Shown here: positions 9,343-18,000 of the stretch, one piece after another
How the letters are laid out: each line of letters opens with the position of its first letter
Numbering within the stretch: position 1 is the first letter of the stretch
Origin: Clostridiales bacterium
Lineage (GTDB): Bacteria > Bacillota > Clostridia > Christensenellales > JAISNN01
Length of the DNA stretch: 64,000 nt
NCBI GenBank assembly: GCA_031289755.1
Contig: JAITOU010000025.1
Span: forward strand, 50,859 to 114,858
Reading direction: 5' to 3'
Position numbers and translations under genes: made by a program
The notes under the pieces: generated by a model
Seen by the model: only the letters and a program-made list of their open reading frames with translations
The model's database searches: none
Told to the model about the DNA's origin: nothing

Positions 9343-10080
9343 ATGTCAGGACACAGCAAATGGGCAAATATCAAACACAGAAAAGCCAAAGGCGATGCGG
9401 CGAAAGCCAATGTCTTTACAAAAATAGGCAGAGAAATATCCGTCGCCGTCAAACAGGGCGGACCGGACCCCAATGCCAATGCTAAATTAAAGGATATTAT
9501 CGCCAAAGCAAGGGAAAACAATATCCCTAACGACAATATCATGCGCAGCATCAAAAAAGCTTCTGGCGAAGCCGGCGGAATTAACTATGAAGAAATCACT
9601 TACGAAGGATACGGTCCTGCGGGCGTAGCTTTTTATGTCGAATGTCTGACCGATAACAAAAACCGCACGGCGGGCGAAATCAGGCACATTTTTGACAAGA
9701 GCGGCGGCGCGCTGGGAACAACGGGAAGCGTCGGCTTTATGTTTAAACGCAGGGGAGTCATCGTAGTTGACGGAGAAAAGGACGAGGACGCGGTAATGCT
9801 TGCGGCTCTCGACGCCGGAGCGGAGGATTTTGCTTCCGACGGCGACGTCTATCTGATATATACCGCTTCGCCCGATTTATCTTCCGTACGCGAAAAGCTC
9901 GAAAAGAACAAAATCGAAATAATATCTTCGGAAATAGATATGATTCCCGAAAATACGGCTGCCTTAGACGAAGAAAGTACCGCTAAGGTTTTAAAAATGA
10001 TAGACAAGCTCGATGAAAACGACGACGTTCAAAATGTTTTTCATAACGCCGAATTAAAAGAAGATGAAAGCGAAGAATAA
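9343..10080 (+). CDS. yebC: YebC/TACO1-family protein
   Basis: This family is annotated as a transcription regulator and has more recently been tied to translation of difficult proline stretches. The opening MSGHSKWANIKHRKAKGDA is diagnostic, followed by the GGPDPNANAKL and SGGALGTTGSVGFMF motifs. Length is 245 aa, as usual. It stands alone with a ribosome site at GGAG before the ATG, and the C-terminus is acidic. Confidence 0.95.
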   Translation: MSGHSKWANIKHRKAKGDAAKANVFTKIGREISVAVKQGGPDPNANAKLKDIIAKARENNIPNDNIMRSIKKASGEAGGINYEEITYEGYGPAGVAFYVECLTDNKNRTAGEIRHIFDKSGGALGTTGSVGFMFKRRGVIVVDGEKDEDAVMLAALDAGAEDFASDGDVYLIYTASPDLSSVREKLEKNKIEIISSEIDMIPENTAALDEESTAKVLKMIDKLDENDDVQNVFHNAELKEDESEE

Positions 10081-10123
10081 ACGCTGTTTATAAAAAACCG
10101 TCAAATAGTAAAAGGGTGTTTTT

Positions 10124-11359
10124 ATGGATTATATAGAAAGTATTTGCGCGAAAGCAAAGAAAGCTTCCGAAAAATTAGCGGCACTTTCGGGGGAGAAAAA
10201 AAACGCTATGCTCAAAGCTATCGCGGATTCTCTGCTAAAAAACCGCGACGTGATTTTGGCGGCGAACGCCGTAGACATAAAAAATTTTCCTAAGGACAAA
10301 AACTCCGCTTTTTTGGACAGACTTATATTAGACGACAAGAGAATAAACGCTATCGCGGACGGCGTAAAAGAAATAATAAAGCTTGACGACCCGGTCGGCA
10401 AAACGACCGCCGTTTGGACGGTAAAAAACGGACTTCAAATCAATAAGGTCAGAGCTCCGCTCGGCGTAATAGCCGTAATTTATGAAGCGCGCCCGAACGT
10501 CACGGTAGATGCGGCGGCTCTTTGTCTAAAATCCGGCAACGCTTGCATATTGAGAGGTGGCAAAGAAGCCGTCAATACAAATAACGCTTTGCATAGTATT
10601 ATGAAAAACGCCTTAAACGGTAATACCTACGACGGCGAAGTAATCCAATTTATTGACAAAACCGAGCGTATATACGCCGGAGAGCTTTTGAAAATGAACA
10701 AATACATCGACGTCGTGATACCGCGCGGCGGCGAAGCCTTGAAAAATTTTGTATTAGAAAACGCCAAAATGCCCGTAATCGCATCGTCAGGCGGAGTTTG
10801 CCATATTTACGTCGAAAAAACAGCCGATTTAAAAATGGCTTCGGATATAATCTTTAATGCCAAGACCCAAAGGCCGGGCGTGTGCAACGCGGCGGAAACC
10901 TTACTTGTAGACGCGGAAATAGCCGAAGCTTTTTTGCCGGCTTGTCTTAAAAGACTATCGGAAGCCGGCGTCGAGATACGCGGCTGCAAAAAGACGCGAG
11001 AGATTTTTAAGGACGCAATAATAGCCGAAGATTTTGATACCGAATACGAAGCGCTTATACTTGCGGTCAAGGTTGTCAATAATTATACGGAAGCGATAGA
11101 ACACATCAACGCCCACAATACCAAGCATTCCGATGCCGTCGTGACAAACGACGAGAATGTAAAACGCATATTTGCGCAGCAGATAGACGCCGCCGCGGTA
11201 TATATCAATGCGTCGACGCGATTTACCGACGGCTTTGAATTTGGCTTCGGCGCGGAAATGGCGATAAGCACTCAAAAGCTTCATGCCAGAGGTCCGATAG
11301 GTCTTGATGCGCTGACATCCGAAAAGTATGTCGTTTACGGCAACGGGCAGATAAGGTAA
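10124..11359 (+). CDS. proA: Gamma-glutamyl phosphate reductase ProA
   Basis: ProA reduces gamma-glutamyl phosphate to the semialdehyde on the way to proline. It belongs to the aldehyde dehydrogenase superfamily. GVIAVIYEARPNVTVDAAALCLKSGNA is the nucleotide-binding region, VCNAAETLLVD contains the catalytic cysteine, and FGFGAEMAISTQKLHARGP is the C-terminal signature. Its usual partner proB is not adjacent, so the pathway genes are probably split. Length is 411 aa. Confidence 0.96.
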   Translation: MDYIESICAKAKKASEKLAALSGEKKNAMLKAIADSLLKNRDVILAANAVDIKNFPKDKNSAFLDRLILDDKRINAIADGVKEIIKLDDPVGKTTAVWTVKNGLQINKVRAPLGVIAVIYEARPNVTVDAAALCLKSGNACILRGGKEAVNTNNALHSIMKNALNGNTYDGEVIQFIDKTERIYAGELLKMNKYIDVVIPRGGEALKNFVLENAKMPVIASSGGVCHIYVEKTADLKMASDIIFNAKTQRPGVCNAAETLLVDAEIAEAFLPACLKRLSEAGVEIRGCKKTREIFKDAIIAEDFDTEYEALILAVKVVNNYTEAIEHINAHNTKHSDAVVTNDENVKRIFAQQIDAAAVYINASTRFTDGFEFGFGAEMAISTQKLHARGPIGLDALTSEKYVVYGNGQIR

Positions 11360-11399
11360 GCGTAGGCTAACGCATCATAACCGACATAAAGGAGATTAG

Positions 11400-13967
11400 A
11401 TGACAAGCAAAAAAAGATTGGTAATAATAGACAGCAACAGTCTGCTTAACAGAGCTTTTTATGCTTTGCCGCTTAGTCTAAAAACAAAGGACGGTCTTAT
11501 TGTAAACGCCGTCTTCGGCTATATCAATATGCTGTCAAAAATAATAAGCGATTTGCGTCCTACGCATATCGCCGCGACTTTTGACCTCGGCAAACCCACA
11601 TTCAGACACATCAAATACAAGGAATATAAAGCGACACGGCGTCCGATGCCGCCGGAGCTTGCCGCACAAATGCCCGTTATAAGGCAATTACTCAAAACTA
11701 TGGGGATAAATCCGCTCGAAAAAGAGAGCTACGAAGCCGATGACCTTATAGGAACGCTCGCAAAGCATTGCGATTATGAGACTTATATCGTCACGGGCGA
11801 CCGTGATTTACTTCAAATGGTCGACAAAACAACAAGGGTTTGGCTGACAAAAAAAGGCGTTTCGGAGGTCGTCGAATACACCTTGGACAAATTGACGGAA
11901 GAAGGTATCGAACCTATCAACATTATAGATTTGAAGGCTCTTACCGGAGACGTTTCCGACAACATACCGGGCGTCAAGGGTATCGGCGAAAAAACGGCTT
12001 TTACTCTCATCGCGCAATACAAAAATATTGAAAATATCTATGCCAATATAGACGAAATACAAGGCAAAACAAAGGATAAATTGATTGAAGGAAAGTCTTC
12101 GGCGTATATGTCAAAAGACCTTGCGACAATAGATACCGATGCGCCGATAGATTGCTCCGAAGAATGCTACAAGCTTGTTTATCCTTTTCCGGCGGCGGCA
12201 AAAGAAATGCTGTCGGAGCTTGCAATGAAGTCGGCGATAGCAAAATTTGATTTTTCAACGGAAATTACGGCGAACGCAATAGCCGCCGCCGCTCTAAAAA
12301 AGAACAAAGCCGAAGAGATAATCATATCCGGCATTAAGGATTTTAAGGAGCTGCTTAACACGTGTGAAAAGGGTCGGGAAGCGGCGTTTTGCATGGACGG
12401 CGACATTCATTTGAGCTTTGGCACGGATAAAGAATATATCCTTAAAATATCTTACGACTTTTTAAACGTCGGCGAAAGCCTTTTGTATACCGACATCATA
12501 TCCGCGTTAAACGATTCGGATTTGCAATTGACGGTCTTTGATTACAAAACTTTAAAGCATACCCTTCAAAACGACGGCTTGCAATTAAACAACGTCGCGT
12601 TCGATGTGATGCTCGCGGCGTATCTTGTCGATTCAAATGAAAACTATTCCAAATTAGACGATTTATTGGAATACTATGCGATGCCGTTGACGGAGAAAGC
12701 CGAAGGCTTGTTTGCGCTTTCTGTCATGTTTAAAACAAAATTGTCCGAATTGAAGCTTGACGATTTATATTACGAGATAGATTTTCCGCTTATAGACGTG
12801 CTTTTCGATATGGAAAACGCCGGTTTTAGAATAGACAAAAAAATTATGGAAGAATTGTCCTTAAAATATACGGCGGAAATAAATTCTCTCAAAGAAGCCG
12901 TCTACTTAGAAGCCGGAGAAAAATTTAACATCAATTCGCCGAAGCAGCTCAACGGCATACTTTATGATAAGCTCAAACTTCCGGCATTGAAAAAAAACAA
13001 AACGGGATATTCTTCGAGCGCGGATATCCTTGCGGAAATCGCGGACCTGCACGCCGTTATACCGATAATTCTCAAATACCGTCAATACACAAAGCTTCAA
13101 TCCACATATATAGACGGGTTTAGAAATATGATAACGACCGAAGGCAGAATCCATACGGTTTTTAGAAACGCTTTGACTACAACGGGACGTTTGTCGTCGA
13201 TAGAGCCGAATATGCAAAACATCCCGGTCAGAGATTCCGAAGGACGTGAAATCAGAAAAATGTTTATCGCCAGCGAAGGCTGCAAGCTGATTTCCGCCGA
13301 TTATTCACAGATAGAATTGCGTCTTATGGCTGACTTTTCGGGCGACGCAAATCTCATAGAAGCTTTTCAACAAAATCTCGACGTTCACTCAATGACCGCA
13401 TCAAAAATCTTTAATGTCGAACAAGCATTAGTTACAAGAGAAATGCGCCGTGCCGCAAAGGCCGTAAATTTCGGCATAATATACGGAATAAGCGATTTCG
13501 GGTTGTCAACGGGACTCGGCATAAAAAGAAAAGAAGCAAAACAATTTATCGAAAAATATTTCGAGTTATATCCGGCAGTCAAGGAATATATGAATCAAAA
13601 CGTCGCTTTTGCAAAGGAGCACGGCTATATAAAAACTTATTTCGGACGCATAAGATTTTTACCGGAGATAAAATCTTCAAATTTTACGGCGAGAGGCTTC
13701 GGCGAACGCGCCGCAATGAATATGCCTTTGCAAGGCTCGGCGGCAGATATAATCAAAAAAGCCATGATAAACGTCGCCGCAAAAATAAAAGAAAACCGTC
13801 TTGAAACAAAGCTGATTATGACCGTTCACGACGAGCTTGTCGCGGACGCTCCGATAAACGAAACGGAAACGGTCAAAGCGATATTAAAAAGCCAAATGGA
13901 AAATGTCGTCAAATTAAAAGTTCCGCTGACGGTTTCTATGGAAGAAAGCTATTCGTGGCTGCATTAA
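11400..13967 (+). CDS. polA: DNA polymerase I
   Basis: PolA removes RNA primers and fills repair gaps. The N-terminal 5'-3' exonuclease (about residues 1-290) shows YEADDLIGTLA and TGDRDLLQMVD. The polymerase domain shows PNMQNIPVR, DYSQIELRLMADFSGD, RRAAKAVNFGIIYG and MTVHDELVAD. The middle 3'-5' exonuclease fold is present but the catalytic DxE triad region reads AAFCMDGDIHL, so proofreading is probably lost, as in Bacillus and Taq enzymes. The ATG at 11400 follows AAGGAG. Length is 855 aa. Confidence 0.97.
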   Translation: MTSKKRLVIIDSNSLLNRAFYALPLSLKTKDGLIVNAVFGYINMLSKIISDLRPTHIAATFDLGKPTFRHIKYKEYKATRRPMPPELAAQMPVIRQLLKTMGINPLEKESYEADDLIGTLAKHCDYETYIVTGDRDLLQMVDKTTRVWLTKKGVSEVVEYTLDKLTEEGIEPINIIDLKALTGDVSDNIPGVKGIGEKTAFTLIAQYKNIENIYANIDEIQGKTKDKLIEGKSSAYMSKDLATIDTDAPIDCSEECYKLVYPFPAAAKEMLSELAMKSAIAKFDFSTEITANAIAAAALKKNKAEEIIISGIKDFKELLNTCEKGREAAFCMDGDIHLSFGTDKEYILKISYDFLNVGESLLYTDIISALNDSDLQLTVFDYKTLKHTLQNDGLQLNNVAFDVMLAAYLVDSNENYSKLDDLLEYYAMPLTEKAEGLFALSVMFKTKLSELKLDDLYYEIDFPLIDVLFDMENAGFRIDKKIMEELSLKYTAEINSLKEAVYLEAGEKFNINSPKQLNGILYDKLKLPALKKNKTGYSSSADILAEIADLHAVIPIILKYRQYTKLQSTYIDGFRNMITTEGRIHTVFRNALTTTGRLSSIEPNMQNIPVRDSEGREIRKMFIASEGCKLISADYSQIELRLMADFSGDANLIEAFQQNLDVHSMTASKIFNVEQALVTREMRRAAKAVNFGIIYGISDFGLSTGLGIKRKEAKQFIEKYFELYPAVKEYMNQNVAFAKEHGYIKTYFGRIRFLPEIKSSNFTARGFGERAAMNMPLQGSAADIIKKAMINVAAKIKENRLETKLIMTVHDELVADAPINETETVKAILKSQMENVVKLKVPLTVSMEESYSWLH

Positions 13968-14017
13968 CTTGTCCTAAAACCTATTGATTTTAGATAACAA
14001 ATTCAAGGAAAATAATT

Positions 14018-15262
14018 ATGAATATACAAGCTCTAAAAGCCGTCGAAAAAATCGAAGCGGAATTAAAAGACGTTTACAAAAAAATAGACGAAACGGCTTT
14101 ATACAATTTTGATAAGGTTTTAAAAGCCTTTCAAAAAAACAGAGTTTCTCAAAGACATTTTTTTGGAAGCACCGGCTACGGCTACGGCGACGTCGGCAGA
14201 GATACCTTGAACGCTTTGTTTGCCGACATAACGGGCAGCGAAGCTGCGATTTTGTCGCCGTATTTGGCGTCCGGCACACACGCTTTGACCGTCGCGCTTT
14301 TTGGATTGTTAAAGCCCGGAAGCTTATTATTGTCCATAAGCGGCGAACCTTACGACACCTTAAAGGACGTTATTTCAAAGGAAAACGCCGGTTCTTTAAA
14401 GGATTACGGTATCAAGTACCGTTTTGTAAGCTTAAAGGACGACAAATTTGATACGGATTCCATAAAGGAAGTGCTTTTATCCGAGAAGAATGTTCCGAAG
14501 GTCGTTTTTATCCAACGCTCAAAGGGCTATAATTGGCGCAACGCTTTGTCCGTGTCGGATATAAAAAAGATTTCTGCTTTTGTCAGGAATATAGAATACT
14601 CTGCAATAATCATGACGGATAATTGCTACGGAGAATTTACCGAAACGACCGAGCCGACCGAAGTCGGCGCGGACATTATAGTCGGTTCGCTCATAAAAAA
14701 TCCCGGCGGCGGACTTGCGCCGACGGGCGGATATATTGCGGGAAAAAAAGATTTAATAGAAAAAATTTCTTTCAGATTAACCGCACCGTCGATAGGCACA
14801 GAAATCACATCTTACATAAACGGATATTTGCCGTTTTATCAAGGCTTATTTTTTGCGCCGAGCGTCGTAGCCGCAGCCTTAAAAGGTTGTGCGCTTATGA
14901 CGGCATTGTTTAGAAAGCTCGGATATAATACGATGCCTGAGCCGGTCGCAGTGCCGTCGGACATTATAACGTCGATAGAATTTTTGAAAAAAGAAGAACT
15001 ACTTGATTTCATGAAGATAATTCAAAAAAATTCTCCGGTAGACAGCTACGCAACGCCGGAAGCTTGGGATATGCCGGGCTACGAGCATGAAGTCGTAATG
15101 GCGGCAGGATGTTTTGTCGGCGGCGCGTCAATAGAATTGTCCGCAGACGCGCCGATAAAAGAACCTTACACGGCATATCTGCAAGGCGGCTTAACTTACG
15201 AACACGTCAAGATAGCCGCAATAAATTGTTTTGAACATTTTAATGATTTGAAAAAGATTTAA
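14018..15262 (+). CDS. Methionine gamma-lyase / aluminium resistance family PLP enzyme
   Basis: This is a fold-type I PLP enzyme of the family long annotated as aluminium resistance protein and related to methionine gamma-lyases. Visible motifs are FFGSTGYGYGDVGRDTL, the AAILSPYLASGTHA pocket, DNCYGEF and the probable PLP lysine region GSLIKNPGGGLAPTGGYI. The 414 aa length fits. It is the last host gene before the integrated elements and lies about 95 bp upstream of the first attachment site. Confidence 0.9.
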   Translation: MNIQALKAVEKIEAELKDVYKKIDETALYNFDKVLKAFQKNRVSQRHFFGSTGYGYGDVGRDTLNALFADITGSEAAILSPYLASGTHALTVALFGLLKPGSLLLSISGEPYDTLKDVISKENAGSLKDYGIKYRFVSLKDDKFDTDSIKEVLLSEKNVPKVVFIQRSKGYNWRNALSVSDIKKISAFVRNIEYSAIIMTDNCYGEFTETTEPTEVGADIIVGSLIKNPGGGLAPTGGYIAGKKDLIEKISFRLTAPSIGTEITSYINGYLPFYQGLFFAPSVVAAALKGCALMTALFRKLGYNTMPEPVAVPSDIITSIEFLKKEELLDFMKIIQKNSPVDSYATPEAWDMPGYEHEVVMAAGCFVGGASIELSADAPIKEPYTAYLQGGLTYEHVKIAAINCFEHFNDLKKI

Positions 15263-15354
15263 AGCATCAAACAAATCATTTTAAAGATTTAAAAACCGTA
15301 TTTGCAGCCAAATTTATAAGAAAAAACGCCTAAATTAGCCTTAATTTGCCACTA

Positions 15355-15397
15355 TCTATTCGTAAAAGAATTGTTTTACGAATAGATATAGATATCG
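15355..15397. other. Left attachment site (dif-like, attL)
   Basis: A perfect inverted repeat with 13-bp arms (TCTATTCGTAAAA and TTTTACGAATAGA) flanks the 6-bp centre GAATTG at 15368-15373. Taking 11-bp arms gives a 28-bp layout (11+6+11) identical to that of Xer dif sites. The right arm and onward sequence recur at 31265 and 35583. The left arm differs from the other two copies, as expected for a host-derived arm in an attL site. Confidence 0.8.
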
Positions 15398-15432
15398 CTA
15401 TTTTATCCCCTTAAAGAAAATTTTTCAATTCA

Positions 15433-15762
15433 TTAAATATTTTTTCCATTTTGTACCCCTATAAGCCAAAATATGACGTCTTGGTGACGTGAAAATTTAT
15501 GTTGAGTCATAACCCTTTCCAATTCATTAAAATAAGTACAAACGTACGTTCCGCTGTTAATTCGATAAATTAAAAATAAACGACAATGTTCTTTTCCTTT
15601 AAGACTTCTTATAATATAATGATGACCATTCCGAGCACAATGAATTGAATACTCTAAATACAAATGCGCGGATACAAACGTGAACATAAGATTATAAACA
15701 CGTCCGCTCGGCGGAGCTCCGACGGGAGTTAAATATTTACGCTTACTGCGACGATGATACAT
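15433..15762 (-). CDS. CARNGHHY-family element protein (paralogue of 34003-34320)
   Basis: This is a protein of about 109 aa with no family I recognise. It shares a clear pattern with a gene in the neighbouring element: VGAP..GR.YN, then CARNGHHY, S.KG..H.R, IYRI.SGTY and FSR.Q..IFWL near the end. The frame is open further upstream, but the ATG at 15762 aligns the two proteins and gives a short overlap with the gene before it. It is the last gene of the operon, directly inside attL. The His-rich core and paired conserved residues suggest a compact nucleic-acid-binding or structural fold; that is a guess. Confidence 0.75.
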   Translation of the reverse strand: MYHRRSKRKYLTPVGAPPSGRVYNLMFTFVSAHLYLEYSIHCARNGHHYIIRSLKGKEHCRLFLIYRINSGTYVCTYFNELERVMTQHKFSRHQDVIFWLIGVQNGKNI

Positions 15763-16069
15763 TATCAAGACCCAACTCTTTACGACGCGCCAATATAAGC
15801 TTTTCAAATTCTTCGGATGTATAAAGATTATTCAGAATACCTAATCTATCAGAATACTCTTCAGAAACAATAGATTCAACTAAAATCATATCAGAACCAA
15901 CAAAAGCACGAACAACCTTTTTACCTTGACCCAACCAAGGCTTCAACACATTTTTTCTAATAAGACGTCGCAAATCCCGACGTGGAAGAAAACGTGCATT
16001 TAAATGCAAATCAAAAAGCATACTGCAAAATGAAGAATTAAGAAAAGAAAGTTTTGATAATTTGTCCAT
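15743..16069 (-). CDS. Small basic hypothetical protein
   Basis: A 108 aa protein with a basic middle (RRDLRRLIRKNVLKPW) and an acidic C-terminal half. No membrane segment or signal peptide. It begins at an ATG after AGGAGA, 10 bp after the Zot-like gene, and overlaps the next gene. The position next to the assembly ATPase and the charge suggest a phage accessory or regulatory protein. Function unknown. Confidence 0.65.
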   Translation of the reverse strand: MDKLSKLSFLNSSFCSMLFDLHLNARFLPRRDLRRLIRKNVLKPWLGQGKKVVRAFVGSDMILVESIVSEEYSDRLGILNNLYTSEEFEKLILARRKELGLDNVSSSQ

Positions 16070-16079
16070 AAACTATCTC

Positions 16080-16889
16080 CTATTTTTTATTACGAACAGA
16101 AATTTTATTTAAAGCATTAAAAAAACGCACGCCATCAACAGAATTCGATGAAGCAAAATGATGTAAAAAATCAAAATCCCTATTTTCACAATTACGCAGA
16201 AATAACGAAGCATAATATTCGTGATCATAACAATCAAAAATATTAAAAGGCACAGAATAACGCTTATTCTTACCTTTTAAACCACCCCTACCAGCCGAAG
16301 AAAAGGCAAATACATTATCATAAACACGATAATCCCATGTCGTAACAAAACTGTTGAAATCAAATAAAGAATGACGAAGAGATACAGAAACCGGTTCGAT
16401 AATACAATCTGCAAGACGTCGAACACTAAGATCAATAGATGTTTCGCCATGACAAGTCAAATAAATATCAAGCCCCCAATGTCGATGCTTTTCATATTGC
16501 TCACGAACAGAAACCGCAAAATTCACCCAATCACGAGCATCTAATTTAGACGCAGCTTCATCAAAAAGAATAACAGCATGCGGGGGAACAAAACAAGGAC
16601 GATTAGATAACATATCATCATCAGTAGGCAAACGAAAATCATCAAGACAAACTTTATAAACCGATGTAACAGAATAACCCGGAATATCAACAGTAACCGG
16701 CACATCAGAATAAACAATATGATCCTTAGGATAAGAAAAATAAAAACCACCAAGATTATAGCCATGAATTTTATCCCAACTCAAAGACAATCGTTCATCT
16801 GCCTTAACAGTCATATATTCAATCGCCTTAGACGCTATAAAAGAAGTTTTACCACTCCCGGGACGACCAATAACAAGAAAAATAGCCAC
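16080..16889 (-). CDS. Zot-like filamentous phage morphogenesis ATPase
   Basis: This is the hallmark gene of filamentous phages, an inner-membrane ATPase that drives virion extrusion (pI/Zot family). The N-terminal P-loop is GRPGSGKTS and the Walker B is AVILFDEAAS. Other helpful marks are the YSDVPV strand and HRHWGLDIYLTCHGE, typical of Zot proteins. The open frame extends to an ATG at 16994, but family members start just before the P-loop. A GTG at 16889 with GGGG eight bases upstream gives 269 aa and is preferred. The usual C-terminal transmembrane helix is not obvious, which is a reservation. Confidence 0.8.
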   Translation of the reverse strand: MAIFLVIGRPGSGKTSFIASKAIEYMTVKADERLSLSWDKIHGYNLGGFYFSYPKDHIVYSDVPVTVDIPGYSVTSVYKVCLDDFRLPTDDDMLSNRPCFVPPHAVILFDEAASKLDARDWVNFAVSVREQYEKHRHWGLDIYLTCHGETSIDLSVRRLADCIIEPVSVSLRHSLFDFNSFVTTWDYRVYDNVFAFSSAGRGGLKGKNKRYSVPFNIFDCYDHEYYASLFLRNCENRDFDFLHHFASSNSVDGVRFFNALNKISVRNKK

Positions 16890-16967
16890 TTTGAAAACCC
16901 CACAAAAAACAATTGACTTTTTTAATAAAACAACATATAATAATATTAACCTAAAGAAAATTTCTTT

Positions 16968-17000
16968 AACCCCATGAGGTATATTGTTACTCAAGGGGTT
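16968..17000. other. Hairpin between the Zot-like gene and its upstream neighbour
   Basis: AACCCCATGAG (16968-16978) faces CTCAAGGGGTT (16990-17000), an 11-bp stem with one mismatch and a 11-nt loop. A T-rich run follows only in the plus direction. The stop of the 134 aa gene lies inside it. It could be a terminator for antisense transcription, a processing site or a packaging hairpin of the kind inoviruses carry. I cannot decide which. Confidence 0.5.
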
Positions 17001-17391
17001 TTCTTTTACCCTTTTTATCTAAAACCCAAGAACCACACTCATAACGACGTTTAGCAAAGCGTTTAATATCAATACTCTGATTTTTAGGCAAATAACGCTT
17101 TCCAACTTTAACAACTTCCGGAGATTTCAAATTTATTTTATTACCGTTATAATCAGTAGCATAATATAAATTATTAACACCACTCGGAAGTTCCATTTCT
17201 TTAAACTTAACTTTTTTAATAAAACCACGTTTTAAATCTCTAAAACGAATAGGATCTTCATTATACAAATGCGTCAAATAAACAGCGCGCATTTCCTTTC
17301 CTTTACGATCATAATAAACCGCATAATCATGAATTCCTTCCGGATTTTTAGATCGAAACAAATATTTGTTTTTTATCCTAACAATACGCAT
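16987..17391 (-). CDS. Basic hypothetical protein
   Basis: A 134 aa very basic protein (many Lys, Arg and Tyr) starting MRIVRIKNKYLFRS. It has no membrane segment. It lies directly after the coiled-coil protein gene and before the Zot-like ATPase. The charge suggests contact with phage ssDNA, but there is no motif to prove this. Confidence 0.65.
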   Translation of the reverse strand: MRIVRIKNKYLFRSKNPEGIHDYAVYYDRKGKEMRAVYLTHLYNEDPIRFRDLKRGFIKKVKFKEMELPSGVNNLYYATDYNGNKINLKSPEVVKVGKRYLPKNQSIDIKRFAKRRYECGSWVLDKKGKRKPLE

Positions 17392-17396
17392 AAAAT

Positions 17397-17999
17397 TTAT
17401 TCACCCAAAACAGACAATTCCTCTATCTGTTCAGTAACGGCAAAAATTTGAATATCTAATTTTGAAATAATGTCTTGCGTATTCAAAATTCTTAACTCAA
17501 CATAACTCTTTGCAAAAACAAAACCGATAACCTCGTCGGAATCGATATCTTCCAACAACAATAAAGCAGCTTCGATGTCAGCAAGCTCAGATTGCAAACT
17601 ACCAAGCTCAACCGTATAATTAGTTTTAAGACTAATTAAAGACGACTGCAAACTCATAAGCGATACAAGCTTTAAAGCCGATAGCTCTTCAAGATTCGCC
17701 CCCTGCTCATTAAGCTCGTCATTGATAGTATCAAACAACGCAGAATAATAATCATTAAGCTCATCGAGACCCGGTATTATGCCGCCATTCCCCAACTGTT
17801 TAAGAATATCATTTATCAGACTAAGCAAGTAAGCCGAATATAAACTACCGGATTCCGCGCCTTCTTCATAAGCTCCGCTAACATCCTCTTCAGTATAAAG
17901 ATTATTCCGAAGCTCGAAATATCTATAAGTATTATAGCCGCCGAATAAAAGACCTACAAAAACCAAAACAGAAACTATTATTATTATAAATTTTTGCAC
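17397..17999 (-). CDS. Membrane-anchored coiled-coil protein, virion component candidate
   Basis: About 200 aa. A single N-terminal membrane segment (VQKFIIIIVSVLVFVGLLF) is followed by NLYTEEDVSGAYEEGAESG and then a long Leu/Ser/Glu-rich region with coiled-coil character. The motif YT..DV.GAY..G is shared with the 365 aa protein at 19788-20885, so the two look like relatives. A GTG at 17999, immediately after the stop of the collagen-like gene, is preferred because it removes an implausible N-terminal extension. Confidence 0.7.
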   Translation of the reverse strand: MQKFIIIIVSVLVFVGLLFGGYNTYRYFELRNNLYTEEDVSGAYEEGAESGSLYSAYLLSLINDILKQLGNGGIIPGLDELNDYYSALFDTINDELNEQGANLEELSALKLVSLMSLQSSLISLKTNYTVELGSLQSELADIEAALLLLEDIDSDEVIGFVFAKSYVELRILNTQDIISKLDIQIFAVTEQIEELSVLGE

Positions 18000-18000
18000 A

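Noticed and set aside
10590..10605. GCATAGTATT within proA as another member of the intergenic repeat
   Set aside because: It matches only ten bases, lies in coding sequence and is explained by the codons for LHSIM.
15357..15384. Calling the left site the host dif outright
   Set aside because: The layout fits, but the sequence is unlike the well-known Bacillus dif consensus, so only dif-like is claimed.
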